DNA from: Verrucomicrobium sp. BvORR106
GTDB lineage: Bacteria; Verrucomicrobiota; Verrucomicrobiia; Verrucomicrobiales; Verrucomicrobiaceae
Length of the DNA stretch: 64,000 nt
Direction: 5' to 3'
Assembly: GCF_000739655.1 (NCBI RefSeq)
Contig: NZ_BATR01000094.1
Location: 1-64,000, forward strand
A program made the translations under genes and the position numbers. This document shows positions 50,987 through 59,184 of the stretch, piece after piece. The stretch's first letter is position 1, and the number at the start of each line of letters is the position of its first letter. The notes beneath the pieces are model-generated. The model was not told where the DNA came from. It was given only the letters and a program-made list of their open reading frames with translations, and made no database searches.

Positions 50987-51583
50987 GTGCACGCGAAGCG
51001 CCATATCAAACACTGGGCTTACATCATCGCGGCGACGTTGCTGATTCTGTGGGTCTTGCCCCTGGCATCAATCTGGCCTTGGCAACTGTGGCACGGATGG
51101 TGTTCGGTCAGCGCTACTTCCTCGTTTCGGGAGCTGGATCCCGCCACTCTGGCCCCAGAACTGCGCAATTCCTTGCAATCGCACCATCAAGAACTCGGAT
51201 TGCAACTTGAGGCGGTGGGTTTGTTGACTCACGAAACCGAGCGCCGCTATACCTTCACGGGCAGGATCGAGAAATCTTCGCTGACCTCCGTTCTCTGCTG
51301 CTATTCAATCGCTTCTCAGGGAACCCTCGCTGACGTGGTGCGATGGCAGAAGAGGAGCTACGCCCAGAACGAGATGAGGAGTGGGGGACAAGGGGGGCAC
51401 CCCGGCTGGTGGCCTGAGCGCGGGATGATGATTCCTCTCCGCAGGCATACTCTAAACCACCTGTACTGGTGCGAGCCGGGGAAGCCCAACAGGCTTTATG
51501 AGGAAGTTCATCTCGCGAACGTCACCCACCCGACGAATGCGAGCACGGGCACGAGCATGAGCAGTGAGTACCCGAACAAGTAA
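50987..51583 (+). CDS. Hypothetical membrane-anchored protein
   Basis: A frame of 198 residues from a GTG at 50987, with one strong helix near the start (WAYIIAATLLILWVLPLASI) and a soluble remainder (ELRNSLQSHHQELGLQLEAV, WCEPGKPNRLYEEVHLA). The open frame begins earlier at 50831 but that part lies in the repeat. The 3' 76 bases overlap the convergent antiporter gene, and the end (THPTNASTGTSMSSEYPNK) is antisense to it, so the C-terminus is suspicious. No Shine-Dalgarno is obvious and no family is recognised. Confidence 0.4.
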   Translation: MHAKRHIKHWAYIIAATLLILWVLPLASIWPWQLWHGWCSVSATSSFRELDPATLAPELRNSLQSHHQELGLQLEAVGLLTHETERRYTFTGRIEKSSLTSVLCCYSIASQGTLADVVRWQKRSYAQNEMRSGGQGGHPGWWPERGMMIPLRRHTLNHLYWCEPGKPNRLYEEVHLANVTHPTNASTGTSMSSEYPNK

Positions 51584-52863
51584 CCCAGAAAGCCGGGGGT
51601 GTGCACGCCGGTCTTTTCCGCGATGGCTTTCACCATGAAGTTCGGGCCATTGCCGATATAACTGCCAGCTCCAAAAAACACGGAGCCCAACGACACGGCG
51701 ACCACAAACGGAGCGTGGGTGGCAAGGAAGGCGCGAACATCGCCGACAGTGCCGACATCCAGTCCGGCATTTCCCATGGCAGCAGCGAGGAAAGTGAGAT
51801 ACGTGGGTGCATTGTCCAGAAACGCCGAGAGCGATCCACTTGTGAAGTAGTATTGGAGCGGGGTGCTGAGGTGTAGTCCCTGACCGGAACCTAGGAGTTG
51901 CAGGGCAGGCACCATAGTGAGGAAGATGCCGATGAACAGGAAGCCCACTTCTTTCACAGGGCCGAAGCTGAAATCATTGGCTTCATGCACCGGACGGGCG
52001 GTGGTGAAGTAGGAGATCGTGGCAGCGGCGACCATGACAAGTGATCCGATGCTCAGCGAGAAATGCTCTGTGCCCACTTTCCAGGTTTGTGGAAAGAACA
52101 CTGCCGCCAGCACGACCAGCAGAAGCGCGCCGTTTTGCAATCCGCGAAACTGCCAGGTCTCGTTAGATGTGTTCTCCTCAGCGATGCCCCTGGGCGCCCG
52201 GGCATAGTTCCGCCGGTCCAGGATGTAAAACAGCGCCAGGAGCAGGCCCATGGCCAGCAGCCATGCGGGCCAGACATGCTGAATCACCCACCAAAATGGC
52301 ACCCCGCGGAGAAAGCCAAGGAAGAGAGGGGGATCGCCGATCGGAGTGAGTGCGCCGCCCACGTTGGAAACTATGAAAATGAAGAACACCACGTGGAACT
52401 GCGTGATGCGGTACTTGTTCATCCGGATCCAGGGGCGGATCAGCAGCATGGAGGCGCCCGTGGTGCCCACGAGATTGGCCACGACTCCGCCCACCAGGAG
52501 AAAGAGAGTGTTGATTGCCGGAGTGGCTTCACCCTTCACCCGGATGTTGATGCCGCCCGAGATGACAAAGAGGGAGCCGATGAGGGCCATGAAGCTGAGG
52601 TACTCCATCATCGAATGGAGTATGGCATTGCCGTGGTGGAGGCCAAAGACGTAGTAGGCCGTGGTCACCAGGCCCAGGCTGATGGCGACTTTAGCGTAAT
52701 GATGCTCCCAGAACCGGGCTGCGAACAGCGGCATGAGGGCGATGCAGAGCAGCAGCACCACGAAAGGGAGAACCATCCACGGAGACGGAAGTGTCGTTGC
52801 GGTGGACGTGGACGTCGCGGTTGCAATGAAAGTGAGAAGACCCATGAGGATGCGCGTGTTCAC
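51508..52863 (-). CDS. Na+/H+ antiporter-like protein (NhaD/ArsB superfamily)
   Basis: A 451-residue polytopic protein of the ion transporter superfamily. Conserved pieces: GGVVANLVGTTGASMLLIRP, IFIVSNVGGALTPIGDPPLF (the SNVGGALTPIGDPP signature of NhaD-type sodium:proton antiporters and relatives), GSLSAFLDNAPTYLTFLAAA and GAGSYIGNGPNFMVKAIAEK. About 12 helices. The starting codon is GTG at 52863; ATG 52845 is an alternative. The SNVGG and DNAP motifs occur in half-site re-entrant loops in this superfamily. Ion specificity (Na+/H+ versus dicarboxylate or arsenite) is inferred. Confidence 0.85.
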   Translation of the reverse strand: MNTRILMGLLTFIATATSTSTATTLPSPWMVLPFVVLLLCIALMPLFAARFWEHHYAKVAISLGLVTTAYYVFGLHHGNAILHSMMEYLSFMALIGSLFVISGGINIRVKGEATPAINTLFLLVGGVVANLVGTTGASMLLIRPWIRMNKYRITQFHVVFFIFIVSNVGGALTPIGDPPLFLGFLRGVPFWWVIQHVWPAWLLAMGLLLALFYILDRRNYARAPRGIAEENTSNETWQFRGLQNGALLLVVLAAVFFPQTWKVGTEHFSLSIGSLVMVAAATISYFTTARPVHEANDFSFGPVKEVGFLFIGIFLTMVPALQLLGSGQGLHLSTPLQYYFTSGSLSAFLDNAPTYLTFLAAAMGNAGLDVGTVGDVRAFLATHAPFVVAVSLGSVFFGAGSYIGNGPNFMVKAIAEKTGVHTPGFLGYLFGYSLLMLVPVLAFVGWVTFAR

Positions 52864-52961
52864 ATCCTGACGGGGCGGGAGTCCAAGTCAAGGGGCGGCG
52901 ATGATGCCTCCAGCAAGGACAACGGTTGAAGGAAATACCTTGGCGGACGGTGGCAGGGCAG

Positions 52962-52995
52962 AAAAAAACCCGCGCCTTGTGCAAGGAAGCGGGGT
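52962..52995 (-). terminator. Terminator of the HTH-protein gene
   Basis: ACCCGC (52968-52973) and CCTTG (52975-52979) pair with CAAGG (52982-52986) and GCGGG (52989-52993) in a two-part stem; on the minus strand it is followed by a T7 run (rc of 52962-52968). It lies 46 bases past the stop codon. Confidence 0.75.
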
Positions 52996-53040
52996 GGGCT
53001 GGAGCCTGATTGATCTACCAGTGCTGCTGGTGTTGGACTC

Positions 53041-53658
53041 CTAGAGCAGCGCCCGCATGGTCACGGGAAGCGTTGCGGCAAGACGGTCGCGGCGGCTGAC
53101 AGGCAGCGGTGTGGTGAGCGCGCGCTGACCGGGCAGGACGATGCGCCGGGTGGGGGCGTCGGCACTGAGATCGTTCTCCATGGCTGCGGGGGCGACGAAG
53201 TTGGCACCTGCTGTCTCGACGATCATCCAGTAGCGGAGGGCGCGAAGAGGAACGGAGACTTCGAACTTCTCCATGAGCCATTTGCGGGTTTCTGTGACGT
53301 TTTGCCACTGATGGCGCTCGATGCCTTCGCGGAAAGCGAGCACCACGTGCTGGGGGAGACGTGAGACTGCTGTGCTGTCCAGGAGCTTGGCAAAGCCGCC
53401 ATTGCGCCAGGCGGCCAGGCAGCCAGCCACGCTTGCGCGGGACATAGTGCCAGCGTCGGCCAGGCGGGTGAGACTCCGCTCGCCCATCAGGGCCAGCCGG
53501 AGGACATTCAGGCGTTCCCTGTGGCGGCGGGGGCTGCGGGCGGCGCACAAAAGGCGTTCGACGGCAACTGCTTCACGGGACGGGGTGGGATGGTGGGGGG
53601 GCCGGTTTCGTGTCATGAGCAAAGGGGTTCGGGTTGTCATGCTCAGAGCATCGGCCAT
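53041..53658 (-). CDS. Helix-turn-helix protein resembling the N-terminal part of IS630-type transposases
   Basis: A 205-residue protein. Residues about 46-95 (LNVLRLALMGERSLTRLADA, TMSRASVAGCLAAWRNGGFA, KLLD) give a helix-turn-helix like the N-terminal DNA-binding region of IS630/mariner transposases and HTH_23-type proteins. A second winged-helix-like unit covers QNVTETRKWLMEKFEVSVPL and RALRYWM. There is no DDE catalytic domain and the end (RRDRLAATLPVTMRALL) is short, so this is not a transposase remnant by default; similar stand-alone regulators occur. Start uncertain among 53658, 53640 and 53616. Confidence 0.65.
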   Translation of the reverse strand: MADALSMTTRTPLLMTRNRPPHHPTPSREAVAVERLLCAARSPRRHRERLNVLRLALMGERSLTRLADAGTMSRASVAGCLAAWRNGGFAKLLDSTAVSRLPQHVVLAFREGIERHQWQNVTETRKWLMEKFEVSVPLRALRYWMIVETAGANFVAPAAMENDLSADAPTRRIVLPGQRALTTPLPVSRRDRLAATLPVTMRALL

Positions 53659-53773
53659 GCCATAAATGAAGCATTGAGGGGAGACCTTCGGGAAAATGAT
53701 TCTTTTGTGCTCGAAAAATTCGGGAGTTTTTGCATTGACCGTCCCCGTACAAGCATTTCTGTATTAGATCAAG

Positions 53774-53829
53774 TCACAATCCTGTTGCAGAGGTCATGTG
53801 CTTGTCCGCTCTTGCTCAACAGGTTGTGA
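53774..53829. promoter_or_regulatory. Inverted repeat upstream of rdgB
   Basis: TCACAATCCTGTTG (53774-53787) and CAACAGGTTGTGA (53817-53829) pair over 13 bp with one bulged base and a 29-base spacer, followed by GTTTTTCC. Either a stem in the rdgB leader or the end of an unseen transcript. It lies 75 bases before the rdgB start. Confidence 0.4.
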
Positions 53830-53903
53830 GTTTTTCCGGGGCACTGGAGAATGCCGCAGATTTTAGCCTGTCTTGCGTCACATTTTGGTGTTAGAACAAG
53901 AGG

Positions 53904-54509
53904 GTGAAATCACTTTTCGTCGCCACAGGGAACCCGCACAAAACGGGGGAGATTCGCAGCATGCTGGGGGATGCCTACGAGGTGTCTGACATGACCGCCC
54001 ATCCGCATCTGCCACAGCCGGAGGAGACTGGCGACACCTTTGAAGCCAATGCCACGATCAAGGCGCTCGCGGCGAGCATGGCACTCGAAGACGCGCTGGT
54101 GCTGTCAGATGACTCAGGTCTGGAAGTGGACATATTGGACGGTGCCCCTGGAGTTATTTCTGCCCGTTACGCTGGTGCCAATGCGACGGATGCCGACAAT
54201 CGCACCCTGCTGAAGGAGCAGCTCGCGGAGATCGCCAAGCAGACGGAGTCACCCTTGTTCACAGGTCGCTTTAGATGCTGCATGGTGCTCGCTCAGAATG
54301 GCCGGGTGCTGGGCGTGTTCGATGGTGCGGTGGAAGGCCGTCTGCTTCTGACGGAGGATGGCGCAGGTGGCTTCGGTTATGACCCCCTCTTTGTACCTGA
54401 GGGGCATGACAGCAGTTTCGGCGTGTTGCCAGTGGAGGTGAAGAACCAGCTCAGCCATCGCTCACGGGCCCTCGCCAAGGTGGTGGCCTGGCTGGCGGAG
54501 CAATCTTAG
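53904..54509 (+). CDS. rdgB: Non-canonical purine NTP pyrophosphatase (RdgB/HAM1)
   Basis: A 201-residue enzyme that hydrolyses dITP, XTP and related nucleotides to keep them out of DNA and RNA. VATGNPHKTGEIRSML is the HAM1 start; DTFEANATIKALAAS, LSDDSGLEVDILDGAPGVIS (Mg-binding DDSGL), ARYAG and FGYDPLFVPEG follow, and KNQLSHRSRAL closes the core. It begins with GTG. The next gene starts 29 bases downstream of the stop and may be cotranscribed. Confidence 0.97.
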   Translation: MKSLFVATGNPHKTGEIRSMLGDAYEVSDMTAHPHLPQPEETGDTFEANATIKALAASMALEDALVLSDDSGLEVDILDGAPGVISARYAGANATDADNRTLLKEQLAEIAKQTESPLFTGRFRCCMVLAQNGRVLGVFDGAVEGRLLLTEDGAGGFGYDPLFVPEGHDSSFGVLPVEVKNQLSHRSRALAKVVAWLAEQS

Positions 54510-54538
54510 TCCGACAAGTGCAAATGGAAGGCCAGCGT

Positions 54539-54868
54539 ATGAAATTTCGTCGGCCTTCCGTGTTGTTGGTGTTGTGCTTCACACTGGCTCTGTCGTGGTT
54601 GCCGGCAAGAGCGCTTCTGGCCGCGGACCGGGAGGTCGTTACCCTGGACACTGTTGTTTCCTTGGGCCGCGGTGCTTCTCTGGTTCGTCGATCGGTGGGG
54701 AGCGCGGGAAACCCGGCTGCGGCGGTGCGGTTTCAGGTGATCACATTTGACTCGTCCCGGGTGAGTCTGGTGGTGAACGCTCAGGGGAATCGGGGCACTG
54801 CGAAGAATCTGGACGAATGGATGAAGCAGCAAGGTGCCATCGCAGATGTGTGTCGCGGTCAGGTTTGA
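54539..54868 (+). pseudogene. Truncated phosphodiester glycosidase-like gene (NAGPA N-terminal part)
   Basis: A frame of 109 residues with a signal peptide (VLLVLCFTLALSWLPARALL) followed by a region that matches the start of the intact gene at 54991: VRFQVITFDSSRVSLVVNAQ versus NLIVFSAAKYDLRVVTQPDR, then KNLDEWMKQQGAIADVCRGQ versus SKMKALGAVAGCNGGYF. The match stops just where the conserved GCNGGYF motif should begin (here ADVCRGQV and a stop). The remaining two thirds of the domain are missing in all frames, so this is a truncated tandem paralogue. It may still be translated and secreted. Confidence 0.65.
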
Positions 54869-54990
54869 TGAGGTAGGCATTCATTCCTTGGGCGGTGCGC
54901 CAGGTTGGTATGATGCCGGACCTCTAATCCTTCTTGTTCCGCACCAGAACTCCCGCTTGTAAATCTGGGCGGTTCCCGTTCCTTTCTGGC

Positions 54991-55803
54991 ATGCGTCTGT
55001 CGGCCCGGCTGTCTTGTTTCCTTGTTACACTCTTCATGGTCTGGGTTTCCGGGCCGCTTTCGGCTCAGTCGGCGTGGAGGGTGAGCTCTCAGGAGGCCCC
55101 GGTCACATTGGTAGGTGGGGCGGTGCTGCTGAAGCGAGGTGTCTCCGGCCCCGTCGAGGCGCAGGTGAACCTCATCGTCTTCAGCGCGGCCAAATATGAC
55201 CTGCGGGTGGTGACCCAGCCTGATCGGGCCGGGGCAGTGTCGCTGGCTTCGAAGATGAAAGCCTTGGGCGCGGTGGCGGGGTGCAACGGCGGGTACTTCA
55301 CCCCGGAGTTTCAGCCTCTGGGGCTGGAGGTGGGTGATGGCGTGCGCACGGGTACCTGGGGGCGCGGTCCTCTGTTGGGTGGGGTACTGGTGGTGCGGCA
55401 GGGTAGGGTCTCACTGCTCTGGCGGGATGAGTATGCGGAGCAGAAGGGGGTGACCCAGTTGCTCCAGGCCGGGCCGCGCCTGGTCCACGCGGGGCAGGCC
55501 ATTCAGGGGTTGGAGCCCACCAAGCGGCGGGCGCGGACCTTTGTCCTGACGGATCAGGCAGGGAAGTGGGCGATTGGCACCTGCAAGAGCGTCTCTCTGC
55601 AAGAACTGGCCACGCTCCTGGCCACGCCCGGCTTGTTCCCGGAAATGCCGGTGAAGCGGGCGCTGAATCTGGATGGCGGCAGTTCCACCGCCCTCTGGTG
55701 GCGGACTTCCGGAGGAGAGGCTCGTGGCGAGAGTGAGTTTGGCCGGGTGCGAAACTTCCTCATGCTCACACCAAGGACATCCCCGATGAAGGGCTCGTCG
55801 TAG
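54991..55803 (+). CDS. Secreted phosphodiester glycosidase (NAGPA domain)
   Basis: A 270-residue exported protein. ATG 54991 gives a signal peptide (LSCFLVTLFMVWVSGPLSAQ); the open frame from a TTG at 54934 is less likely. NAGPA-family motifs: AGCNGGYFTPEFQPLGLEVG, VTQLLQAGPRLVHAGQ, RRARTFVLTDQAGKWAIG and ALNLDGGSSTALWW. The family is named after the uncovering enzyme that removes N-acetylglucosamine from phosphodiesters; bacterial members include YcbP-type exopolysaccharide and wall glycan enzymes. The substrate here is unknown. A truncated relative lies just upstream. Confidence 0.88.
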   Translation: MRLSARLSCFLVTLFMVWVSGPLSAQSAWRVSSQEAPVTLVGGAVLLKRGVSGPVEAQVNLIVFSAAKYDLRVVTQPDRAGAVSLASKMKALGAVAGCNGGYFTPEFQPLGLEVGDGVRTGTWGRGPLLGGVLVVRQGRVSLLWRDEYAEQKGVTQLLQAGPRLVHAGQAIQGLEPTKRRARTFVLTDQAGKWAIGTCKSVSLQELATLLATPGLFPEMPVKRALNLDGGSSTALWWRTSGGEARGESEFGRVRNFLMLTPRTSPMKGSS

Positions 55804-55967
55804 CGTCTTTTGCAGGTGCTTTCGCGCTGAATGCGAAACACTGGGGCTTGATTGATTCCTGCCCTTGTGCCCTGAGTCAGCTTTTGGTTTTAATGTGCAA
55901 GATCACGAAATAGAAACAACCTCCGGACGCTGCCCGTCCGCAACAACCTACCCACCGCCTGAGCCCC

Positions 55968-57047
55968 ATGCTTGAAGCTTCCGCCAAAGAGTTCCTCCTC
56001 GACTACCTCGATACCCCCAGCCCAACCGGCTTCGAATGGCGCGGTCAGCGCAAGTGGGCCGACTATGTACGCAAGTTCTCCGACAAGGTGGAGAGCGATG
56101 CCTACGGCACGGCCTGGGCCACCCTGGAAGGCAGCGGGAAGAAACCCAAGCAGATCATGCTGGAATCCCATGCAGACGAGATCGGCTTCATGGTAAAAAC
56201 GATCACCAAGGACGGCTTTCTGTACCTGGACCGAGTAGGGGGCTCCGATGCGGCGACGGCCCGGGGACGTCGGCTGGACATCCTAGGGGACAAGGGCGTG
56301 GTGCGCGGCATCATTGGCAACACGGCCATTCACATCCGCGATCGTGAGAACGAAAAAGCGCCCCAGGTACATGAACTGTATGTGGACATTGGTGCCTCGA
56401 ACCCGAAGGAGGTGGCTGAGGCGGGCCTCCGCGTGGGGCATCCGGCAGTGTATTCTTACGGCGCCGAGTTGCTGGGCAAGAATCTCATTCTGGGCCGGGC
56501 GCTGGACAACCGCATCGGCGGATTCATCATCGCACAGGTGATGAAGCGCCTGAGTGCGAAGAAAAAACGCCCGAGCGCCACGGTGGTGGCGGTAAATGCC
56601 ATTCAGGAGGAGATCGGTGGCAACGGAGCCAAGATGATTGCCAATCGCCTCATGCCGGATGTGGCCGTGGTTCTGGATGTCACGCATGCCACGGACACCC
56701 CGGGCATCGACAAAGCCAAGCACGGGGACGTGACCCTGGGCGGCGGGCCGAGCATCACGCACGGCACCTGCAACCACCCCATGGTGGTCCAGCGTCTCAT
56801 GGACTCCGCGGAGAAGGCCGAGGTGGAGATCCAGCACGAGTCCTCCTCCCGCTACAGCGGCACGGATACCGACAGCATCTTCACGGTGGGGAACGGCATC
56901 CCCAGCGCCTTGATCTCCCTGCCGCTGCGTTATATGCACTCGGTGGTGGAGATGGCGAACCTCAAGGACGTGCAGCAGGTCATCGATGTGCTGGTCGCGT
57001 TTGTCGAAAGCGTGGGTCCGGACGACGAGTTCAAGATCAAGATCTAG
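55968..57047 (+). CDS. M42 family metallopeptidase (glutamyl aminopeptidase/endoglucanase M family)
   Basis: A 359-residue di-zinc aminopeptidase of the M42 family. Ligands visible: His68 in MLESHADEIGFM, Asp180 in GRALDNRIGG, the catalytic Glu214 with Glu215 in AIQEEIGGNG, and the closing His in LRYMHSVVEM. LDTPSPTGFEWRGQ opens the fold. M42 enzymes form large tetrahedral dodecamers that trim short peptides in the cytoplasm. No signal peptide. Stands after a 164-base spacer. Confidence 0.94.
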   Translation: MLEASAKEFLLDYLDTPSPTGFEWRGQRKWADYVRKFSDKVESDAYGTAWATLEGSGKKPKQIMLESHADEIGFMVKTITKDGFLYLDRVGGSDAATARGRRLDILGDKGVVRGIIGNTAIHIRDRENEKAPQVHELYVDIGASNPKEVAEAGLRVGHPAVYSYGAELLGKNLILGRALDNRIGGFIIAQVMKRLSAKKKRPSATVVAVNAIQEEIGGNGAKMIANRLMPDVAVVLDVTHATDTPGIDKAKHGDVTLGGGPSITHGTCNHPMVVQRLMDSAEKAEVEIQHESSSRYSGTDTDSIFTVGNGIPSALISLPLRYMHSVVEMANLKDVQQVIDVLVAFVESVGPDDEFKIKI

Positions 57048-57134
57048 TCTTGAGGCCCGGTCTCGTGTAGAGGTGGGGCAGGATCTGGATCTTGATTCGA
57101 GTCTCGATCGTGATGTGAACCTCCATCTCCACTT

Positions 57135-57767
57135 GTGACGCCTCCGCCCGCCCCCCGTCTGCTTTTGAACCTCCGTGATGGCTCTCCCGTGCTGTTGCGG
57201 ATGTTCACCCCGGCAGACCGGGCCGCCGTGCAGGAGGCCTTCCGCCGGCTGTCACTGGATTCCCATTACTACCGGTTTTGGACCCAGCACCGCGAACTGC
57301 CTGACTCGCTGCTCACGCGATTTCTCAATCCCGAACCGGGATTGCACGAGACCTGGGCCGTTCTTGATCCTGCCCTGCCAGATGAACCGGGGCAGGGAGG
57401 GGGATCTTTTTGGCGGCTGGAAAAGGAGCCTTGGCGGGCTGAGATCTCTTTCACGGTCGCCGATGAGGTGCAGCATCGTGGGGTAGGTAGCATGCTCCTT
57501 GCCCTCTTGTGGGTGCGAGCCCGCGAAGCTGGCATCACCCAGTTCTTTGGAGTGGTGTTGCCAGACAACTACACTGTGCTGGACTGGTTTCGCGCACTAG
57601 GAGCCCGCGTGACGCTGCAGGGTGGGCAGTATGTGTTTGAGCTGGAACTGGAGGAGCCAAAGCTCAAGCCCACACCCACGACGGAGCGATTTAAGGAGCG
57701 TTTGCGGGAGGTGGAAGCCGCTCTGGCGCAAACCCAGGACGAGAAGCCTCAAGATTTGAGTTTCTGA
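57135..57767 (+). CDS. GNAT family N-acetyltransferase
   Basis: A 210-residue GNAT-fold protein. The acetyl-CoA loop is in FTVADEVQHRGVGSMLLALL (QxxGxG type), with the preceding strand EISFTVADE and the following PDNYTVLDWFRALGARVTLQ. The N-terminal part LRDGSPVLLRMFTPADRAAV, FRRLSLDSHYYRFW resembles the acetyltransferase domain of protein-acetyltransferase Pat/YfiQ-type proteins, but the large CoA-ligase-like domain is absent. A coiled tail of about 40 residues follows. It starts with GTG. Substrate unknown. Confidence 0.85.
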   Translation: MTPPPAPRLLLNLRDGSPVLLRMFTPADRAAVQEAFRRLSLDSHYYRFWTQHRELPDSLLTRFLNPEPGLHETWAVLDPALPDEPGQGGGSFWRLEKEPWRAEISFTVADEVQHRGVGSMLLALLWVRAREAGITQFFGVVLPDNYTVLDWFRALGARVTLQGGQYVFELELEEPKLKPTPTTERFKERLREVEAALAQTQDEKPQDLSF

Positions 57768-57783
57768 GCCGGGTCCTTTGTTC

Positions 57784-57960
57784 TCAATCGCCCAGCCCAT
57801 AGGCTTCCGCCAGAATCTCCTCGTCTTCCTCCCAGAAGGAGATGCTCATGGGGCGACAGCAGACTTCACAGTCGTAGTCCACCGTGCACGGCACTTCAGA
57901 AAAATGCGGGGCCGGAACCTCGAACTCCTCAAAACAAGTTGGGCAGGTGACGGAGGTCAT
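57784..57960 (-). CDS. CPXCG motif-containing cysteine-rich small protein
   Basis: A 58-residue protein, too short for most gene callers. It starts MTSVTCPTCFEEFEVPAPHF and continues with CTVDYDCEVCCRPMSISFWE, giving two cysteine pairs (CPTC and CEVC) spaced as in the Cys-rich CPXCG family, a probable zinc-binding fold common in gamma-proteobacteria and Verrucomicrobiota. It ends AEAYGLGD. It is convergent with the GNAT gene, with 16 bases between. The function of the family is unknown. Confidence 0.85.
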   Translation of the reverse strand: MTSVTCPTCFEEFEVPAPHFSEVPCTVDYDCEVCCRPMSISFWEEDEEILAEAYGLGD

Positions 57961-57971
57961 GGGGGAACGAG

Positions 57972-58079
57972 GTTAGGTGTTAGGCGTTAAGGGTTAGGAG
58001 ACCGGGCAAAGAAGTGTCACGTCTGATTGCTTCATGCCGCGAGCTTTTTTCTCATAACCCATAACTCATAACTTCTAAC
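57972..58079. repeat. Two heptanucleotide arrays in inverted orientation
   Basis: GTTA recurs every 7 bases at 57972, 57979, 57986 and 57993; on the other side TAAC recurs every 7 bases at 58055, 58062, 58069 and 58076. The two arrays are reverse complements and fill the spacer between the CPXCG gene start and the end of the L,D-transpeptidase-like gene. Confidence 0.8.
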
Positions 58080-58087
58080 CGGTTTCA

Positions 58088-58852
58088 TTACGGCAACTTC
58101 CACGCGGCGCGCATTTTCTGGTACTCGCTCTGGGGGAGGAGGACGTAGTAGGGGTATTTGTCCGTCTTGATCCAGCGGATCATGGATTCCAGGTTCTCAA
58201 GCGCCATGGTGGTGCAGCCGGCACTGGGGCGGGTGGGGCCGCGGCGGACGTGGAAGAAGATGGCGCTGCCGTACCCGGGTGAGGCGGGGTTGGTATTGTG
58301 GCGAATTTCCAGGAGCCACTTGTAGGCGTCATCTCCCAGGCGCATGCGCTGGCTCTCGAACCACGGGGGCACGTTCCGGGGATCCACCCGCACGTGCTCA
58401 TTATAGTGAGGCAGGCGGGGATCGTCCACCCAGGCATCCCAGGGGCCGACCTGCAGGTAGGGCCAGGAGGCACCTTTCGGTGGGGCGGTGGCTGCACCGT
58501 GGAGGCGACCCAGTTCGAAAACCCCGGCAGGGGCCTTCCCGTCCTTTTCCACCTTCCAGGGGATTTCGGGGTTACTAGGCTGGAATACTCCACGCCCCCA
58601 TGCCAGTCCGTTCCGACCCAAATTGACCGGCCACGCGTTTTTAAAGACCGGCCGCCATCCGCTCTCCGCTGTCGGGCGCTCCCAGCACTGGAGGGTGGCG
58701 GTTGGGCTCTCCCAACTGGGGGCCACGGCCACGATCACCTGCCGTGCCGAGTTGGGAATTTGAGAATATGCTCGTCCGGAAGACAAAAAATTCGCGATCG
58801 CCAACAAAACAGCGGCACATGTAAGGACGGAGTGATTACAATGAGGGGTCAT
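58088..58852 (-). CDS. Secreted L,D-transpeptidase-like protein (YkuD-related)
   Basis: A 254-residue exported protein. ATG 58852 (MTPHCNHS) gives a signal peptide (VLTCAAVLLAIANFLSSGRA); the open frame to 58951 is less likely. The catalytic region contains FFHVRRGPTRPSAGCTTMAL with His201 and nucleophile Cys213 in the SAGCTTM setting, as in the YkuD/COG3786 branch. The first half (VAVAPSWESPTATLQCWERP, GVFELGRLHG) fits that fold as well. L,D-transpeptidases make 3-3 crosslinks or attach proteins to peptidoglycan; members of this branch are less studied. Confidence 0.85.
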   Translation of the reverse strand: MTPHCNHSVLTCAAVLLAIANFLSSGRAYSQIPNSARQVIVAVAPSWESPTATLQCWERPTAESGWRPVFKNAWPVNLGRNGLAWGRGVFQPSNPEIPWKVEKDGKAPAGVFELGRLHGAATAPPKGASWPYLQVGPWDAWVDDPRLPHYNEHVRVDPRNVPPWFESQRMRLGDDAYKWLLEIRHNTNPASPGYGSAIFFHVRRGPTRPSAGCTTMALENLESMIRWIKTDKYPYYVLLPQSEYQKMRAAWKLP

Positions 58853-58931
58853 TGACGGGAAATCTTTGGTTAAGGAGCTGTAATGTAGAGATTTTTCTTT
58901 GCACAGAGAGGGTAAGTAGGTATTTTTGCAC

Positions 58932-59007
58932 AAAGCGATCCCGTTGATCATTGTCCTCTAGGTTTTGGGGGTTTTTTTTCCTAGAGTCAACCCAGCGGGA
59001 TCGCTTT
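58932..59007. other. Nested inverted repeat upstream of the L,D-transpeptidase-like gene
   Basis: An outer perfect 12-bp pair AAAGCGATCCCG (58932-58943) with CGGGATCGCTTT (58996-59007) encloses an inner 7-bp pair CTCTAGG (58956-58962) with CCTAGAG (58980-58986), whose loop holds G5 and T8 runs. It lies 80-155 bases upstream of the gene start on the minus strand, and between divergent genes. It could be a 5' leader structure or the trace of an inserted palindromic element. Confidence 0.75.
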
Positions 59008-59184
59008 TTTATGCCTAAATGAGATTTTCTTGGGTATCAAAGGGGTTGGGACGGGCGCACATGCCTTAATACGCATCCACTTTGGGATTGGACGGGGGGA
59101 GGATGCAACAAAAGCAAAAGGCAAGAATAGCCGGGTTGCGACGTATTTTTGCCTCCTCTCTCACGCGAATTCCGCGCTTTTTCC

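Noticed and set aside
53041-53658. IS630 insertion sequence
   Set aside because: Only a helix-turn-helix part resembles the family; there is no DDE domain, no terminal inverted repeat and no target duplication to be seen.
57972-58079. CRISPR-like or telomere-like array
   Set aside because: Units are only 7 bases with no spacers, four per side; this is a short simple repeat.
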